The translations under genes were made by a program, and so were the position numbers. Below, in pieces: positions 59,994 to 64,000 of a DNA stretch of 64,000 nt; within the stretch, counting starts at the first letter, position 1, and each line of letters begins with the position of its first letter. Below the pieces are notes generated by a model, which was given only the letters and a program-made list of their open reading frames with translations, made no database searches and was not told the origin of the DNA. Source of the DNA: Haematobia irritans (Eukaryota > Arthropoda > Insecta > Diptera > Muscidae); assembly GCF_050003625.1 (NCBI RefSeq), contig NC_134397.1, forward strand, positions 267,648,070 to 267,712,069, written 5' to 3'.

Positions 59994-60239
59994 CAAGTAA
60001 GGAAAGTCTAAAGTCGGTGGGGCGGGGCGGGGCGGGCTATATTATACCCTTCGCCACTAAGTATACCAATATCTTAACACATTCAAATTTGTTAGGAGCT
60101 TATAAAGGTTTATGTTATTTTCCCATATACAAATATTTAAATATGAACCGATTTGGGTATTTTTTTAAACATTCACAAAATGTTTAGACTCAAAATTTAA
60201 ATTGGTTTATGACCCGGACGGACAACAGTGTTAGTAAAA
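59994..60239 (+). repeat. Truncated left part of a Helentron-like element
   Basis: It starts acaagtaaggaaagtctaaag, then a GC-rich ggggcggggcgggg stretch and the tataccc block, and stops at ttagtaaaaa, where a second, longer copy begins. Confidence 0.75.
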
Positions 60240-61685
60240 AACAAGTAAGGAAAGTCTAAAGTCTGGTGGGGCCGACTCTATTATACTCTGCACCACTTTG
60301 TAAATCCACATTTTCGACACTATATCAAATCCGTCAAATGTGTTGGGCGCTATATATGAAGGTTTTTGTCTGACTCCATCTGAAAAAAATTTATAACCTA
60401 TAGACTTAAAATTTAAGTCGGCTAATGCCCTGGGATGGTACACTATGATAGTAAAAAAATATGGGAAACATTTTAATCTGAACCAATTTTGAGGCAACTT
60501 CGCAAAAGTGTATTTATGATTTATCGGTCGATAGATATGTATAAAGGAATAAAGGAAAATTTGAGTCACTTTTACAAGTTTTCGACTTAGCAGTGGAGTT
60601 TTTATAAGGAAAATGTGGGTATTTTGGTCATTTTTGCCCAAATTGGAAAAGCATATATGGAAGCTATATAGAAATCTGAACCGATTTTAAACAAATTTGA
60701 CATGCATAGTTACGGCCATTTTCATGAGGATCCGTTAGGCTTTAACTCCCAGTTAACAGAAAATAAATTGCAAATATCTGCTCTCCGGTTAACTTTAACT
60801 GAAAATTTTTTGGCAGTTAAGTTCCTAACTGACATGGAATATATAGGCAAGATTGCAGCTATGGCCATACTACGGTTTAACGGATCACTAACGGAGCTTC
60901 ATGAAAATGGGAGTTATTATTTTAATTCTACTCCCTGTACAAAATTTCACGTAAATCGGACTACAACTTTGAACTCTGTGGTCATATGACGGAAAATCGG
61001 GCGAAAGATATATGGGTGCTATATCAAAATCTGAACCGATTTCAATTAAAATTCGCTCGCATATCCAGAACCTTAATTCTACTCCCTGTGCAAAGTTTCA
61101 AGTAAATCGGGGTAACTCTTTGGTCTCTGTGGGTATACGAGTCGAAATAGGTCGAAAGATATATTCGGGAGCTATATCTAAATCTGAAACGATTTAAACT
61201 AAATTTGGTATAATTAACAATACTATTAAACGCACTCCTTGTGCAAAATTTGAAGCAAATCAGGGTAAAACTCTGGCTTTTGGGGCCATATAAGTCCAAA
61301 TCGGACGAAAGATATATATGGGAGCTATATCTAATAATTTTGCATATTTGACGAGAGCCCCCAAATATTCGGCCTTGCCAATACGTTGATAAATACGTCA
61401 ATTATGGCCATATCGGTGATAAATATATATGGCAGCTATATCTAAATCTGAACCGAAATCAATAGCGATTGTCTTTGAGCCAAGGTAAAACTCTGTGCCA
61501 AATTTGAGAACGATCGGACTTAAACTGCGACCTGTACTTTTCACACAAAACTACATATACAGACAGACAGACGGACATCGCTAAATCGACTCAGAATTTA
61601 ATTCTAAGACGACCGGTATACTAAACATACAAATGCACAAACTTATTATACCCTGTATCACAGTAGTGGTGAAGGGTATAAAAAC
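60240..61685 (+). mobile_element. Helentron/DINE-like element, family 2
   Basis: It starts acaagtaaggaaagtctaaag right after the truncated copy, contains about five diverged central units, a short gacagacagacgg tract (61561-61575), and the terminal hairpin (tataccctgtatcacagtagtgg to gggtataaaaa). There is an insertion of unfamiliar sequence at 60715-60905 within the first unit. Confidence 0.8.
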
Positions 61686-61689
61686 GAAC

Positions 61690-61972
61690 TAAAAATAAGG
61701 ACAAAATCATTGGCATTTCATCCTATTTTTTGGAATCGTACGAAAATTTTCTTTTGCTTTAGTTCATATGGAATTTATGCTTGCTTTAGTTCATATGGAA
61801 TTTATAAAATGTTTGAGACATACGTACAAAAAACGAAAATTTCATTGGGACGTGGAAAATTTCGAAAAAATAAATTTAACTACAAACAAATAATCAATAG
61901 TTATCAATAATTATTGTGCAATAAAAATAAGTTAAATTTAGCGTTCGGTTAACTACGGATTTTTTCGGTGTA
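61690..61972. repeat. TA-MITE family fragment
   Basis: The words tcgtacgaaaattt, ataaaatgtttgagaca, caataaaaataagtta and the end ttttttcggtgta match 23622-24135. It includes a direct repeat of tttagttcatatggaattta (61758-61805). Confidence 0.65.
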
Positions 61973-62001
61973 GTAATATCGTCTTTTCATTTTCCCCTAA
62001 T

Positions 62002-62110
62002 CAAGTATATATACACTGTATATAGTCGGAAATAGATATTTTGTTGTGCTACGCACGGAATGACAAATTTATTATACCCCCAATACCATTCTGTGACGTC
62101 AGGTATAAAA
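62002..62110 (+). repeat. Terminal remnant of a Helentron-like element
   Basis: Contains the cggaatgacaaatttattataccccc block, a hairpin-like middle and ggtataaaaagg, as at Helentron right ends. Confidence 0.55.
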
Positions 62111-62317
62111 AGGATTTCATACTCATTCCTTGTTGGCTGCCAAGCTATTAATTTACTTATTTCTAGTTACTCCTAACTTTGGCCTTCTAGAAGGCATTCT
62201 CTGTAACATATAAAAGATCCGATACCCATTATACGTTCACTTCCAACGGAAGGGAACGCGGAATGACCTCACGTGTAGCTTAAGTTTACTTTTGGTGCCC
62301 ACATCACTTAAATGTGT

Positions 62318-62384
62318 CTTAGGCCAGTGGATGAGTGTAGGACTATCAATAACGAGGGCCCCGGTTCAAATCCCGACGGAGCAG
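62318..62384 (+). other. tRNA-like sequence
   Basis: An A-box-like ggccagtggatgagtgtagg and a B box ccggttcaaatcccgac occur at tRNA spacing. The ends do not pair as an acceptor stem. It is likely a tRNA-derived head of a repeat, not a gene. Confidence 0.5.
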
Positions 62385-62389
62385 AAAAA

Positions 62390-63738
62390 TAAAAATACAC
62401 TTGAGGTAAATATTAAAATCACAAAATAAGATAAACTGTATAGGAAAAGTAAGTCAAATTAAATTCTAATGTAAAAGGTATGAGGGCAAATGTTCAGTTC
62501 ATAGACAACCTTGCCTTCAAAATATTTATTTTTGCACGCTTTCTTTTATGCCTTCCTGTCCAGGCCTTTTTGAGGGCCTTCTTTGGAAGGCATGATTTTT
62601 GTACTTAGTATGAAGGCCTGATAACATGGCAGCGACGACATCACCTCTAGAAGGCATACGAATAGAAGCGAGAGGCAAGGCCTTGGTCTCCAATCCAATC
62701 CAATGTTATTTTAAAATGAACACGTAATGCAGCGCCCAGGCCTTATAGCTACCCGGACAGCACTTCCATCATCGATTCCACGTCGCTTCCATTTCCCGCT
62801 GGGATGATTTACGAACACATACACTGGCACACTCTCTGCACGTCGAAGGAAATTCGTTGCTCAATGATAGCACACACTGCAAACACATACATACTCATCT
62901 TGTAGCATACCAACAAAGTGGCAGCAAATACCCGATTGACATTCAGGATACATAAAACAGAGAAACAATTGCTGCTTTAAGCACAACTGCCACAACGATT
63001 GTAGGTTTTGAAATAAAATGCGCACACAACCCCTTCAGTGTAAGTAGAGAAACAAAAACAACAACAGCAGTAATAATACCATATATATATAGAACTACAG
63101 AAAACAACAATATCAACAGAAGTAGCAGCAACAACTACTTTACAAAAATGAGGACAACGACAAGAACAAGGACAATGCGAAGAATCGAGCAACAATCAAC
63201 CCCATTCACAAAACTCACAAAAGGATCCCGACAACAACTTCAATAGTGGCAGTAGCAACAACAACAACAACATTGCCTGAGCTACAGCTACATTCAACTA
63301 CATTTTGATTAAAATTTTATTTATTTGTCATTGTCTTTATTCAATCCAATTCATATCCTTGTTGTTGGATGGTTTTATAACGATGGCTGTTATGAAAAAT
63401 GTCCTGGTACAAAATGAAGCTCTTCTCTTGGTCGTTTTATTTTTTGTAGCCATTGTTCTCCCTTTGCTTTGTATATGTATGTGTATGCATAAGAGTGTGT
63501 ATATATTTCCAAATGGAAAGAAATAAATACAATATGTATATAAATGTATGTATATGTATCATTGTATAGTAGTTTTCCTCTATCGAATTCCAACAATAAC
63601 CCAAAAGGGTTATTTATAGTGGAGCAAATCAAAAAAAACTATCGTAGCCCTTACAACTATTCATTCGAACAATTCATTGAACAATGCAAAAATAAAATGG
63701 ACAAAAATAAAATTGTCTAGGGAATAATTCAAAATAAA
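62390..63738. other. Low-complexity tail of the window
   Basis: 62510-62700 repeats aaggcct and aaggcat words. 63050-63280 is rich in caa/cag trinucleotides (caacaacaacaac), and 63470-63560 in tatgta words. I see no gene with recognisable domains. The caa/cag tracts are common in fly exons and untranslated regions, but no open frame here supports an exon. Confidence 0.4.
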
Positions 63739-64000
63739 ACAAGTAATAAAGAGCTAAAGTCGGGTGAAGATGAACCCACACCAGCCCTACTGAATTAGTA
63801 AAACACCACATTTGAGAGTTACTATTAGCAAGGGGACTTTGTGACGAACCACCTTAAAAAAATTAGCTTCCGTAATATATATATTGCTTCTAAACTAGGG
63901 GTTTTTGACCTTTCCTATTTCCGGGAAAGGAAGAATTTTTCAAGTTCTCTAAACATTTTACTACGTGGACTTAAAAAAAACGTGTTCAAAAAATTAAGTA
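63739..64000 (+). repeat. Possible Helentron-like left end, cut by window edge
   Basis: acaagtaataaagagctaaagtcgggtg resembles the family 2 leader acaagtaaggaaagtctaaag. The following sequence is not like the other copies, so the assignment is weak. Confidence 0.35.

Noticed and set aside
63040..63280. Glutamine-rich coding exon from caa/cag tract
   Set aside because: No long open frame covers it and no splice sites could be assigned with confidence.

Overview
This window looks like repeat-rich nuclear DNA from a calyptrate, probably muscid, fly (horn fly, stable fly or house fly group). That assignment is an inference from the AT-rich composition, an irritans-type mariner and several repeat families I associate with such flies. 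I see no intact host protein-coding gene, no rRNA and no convincing functional tRNA. Nearly all long open frames are translations of transposon remnants or tandem repeats. The window reads as intergenic or intronic sequence built from nested mobile elements.

Layout. 1-516 is the right end of a Helentron/DINE-like element. 2081-16039 is a 4,653-bp unit present three times head to tail. Each unit holds degenerate Helentron sequence with 29-bp minisatellite arrays, and ends inside a dead mariner transposase that is itself split by a TA-flanked MITE. Only the third unit runs on to the mariner terminal repeat (16178-16204). 16672-18995 is a long Helentron-like element with a 153-bp tandem array. 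19.0-26.9 kb holds tRNA-derived SINEs, a second Helentron family (20977-22418), a LINE RNase H relic, a TA MITE and a composite element with two divergent tRNA-like sequences. 27.08-29.36 kb holds a CTCACG-rich tract, then a 1.6-kb foldback element with arms of about 700 bp.

29570-31377 is another Helentron copy. 31.4-33.7 kb looks mostly single-copy. 33.7-38.2 kb carries a third Helentron-like family, a family 2 copy, a second composite tRNA-bearing element and a MITE with TA target duplications. 38.2-41.6 kb is mostly unassigned. 41599-42706 is a hAT-type element with a perfect 8-bp target duplication. 43294-45152 is a Helentron. 47.2-48.0 kb is GC-richer with short tandem units. 48.0-53.7 kb is a large inverted pair of one element, invaded independently by a Helentron in the left arm and SINEs in the right. 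53.9-59.3 kb holds more MITEs, SINEs and the third composite element with a nested CCCAGC-ended MITE. 60.0-61.7 kb is a Helentron nested beside another. The end has microsatellites and low-complexity CAA/CAG tracts.

How the parts relate. The element classes are nested in a readable order. Target duplications (TA for several MITEs, 8 bp for hAT, 9-13 bp for SINEs) and one empty-site/filled-site pair (36.68 kb against 58.63 kb) show transposition directly. The most unusual items are the 4.65-kb triplication with its breakpoint in mariner, the 153-bp period shared by diverged Helentron families, the terminal-inverted-repeat element carrying paired divergent tRNA-like promoters, and the long foldback.
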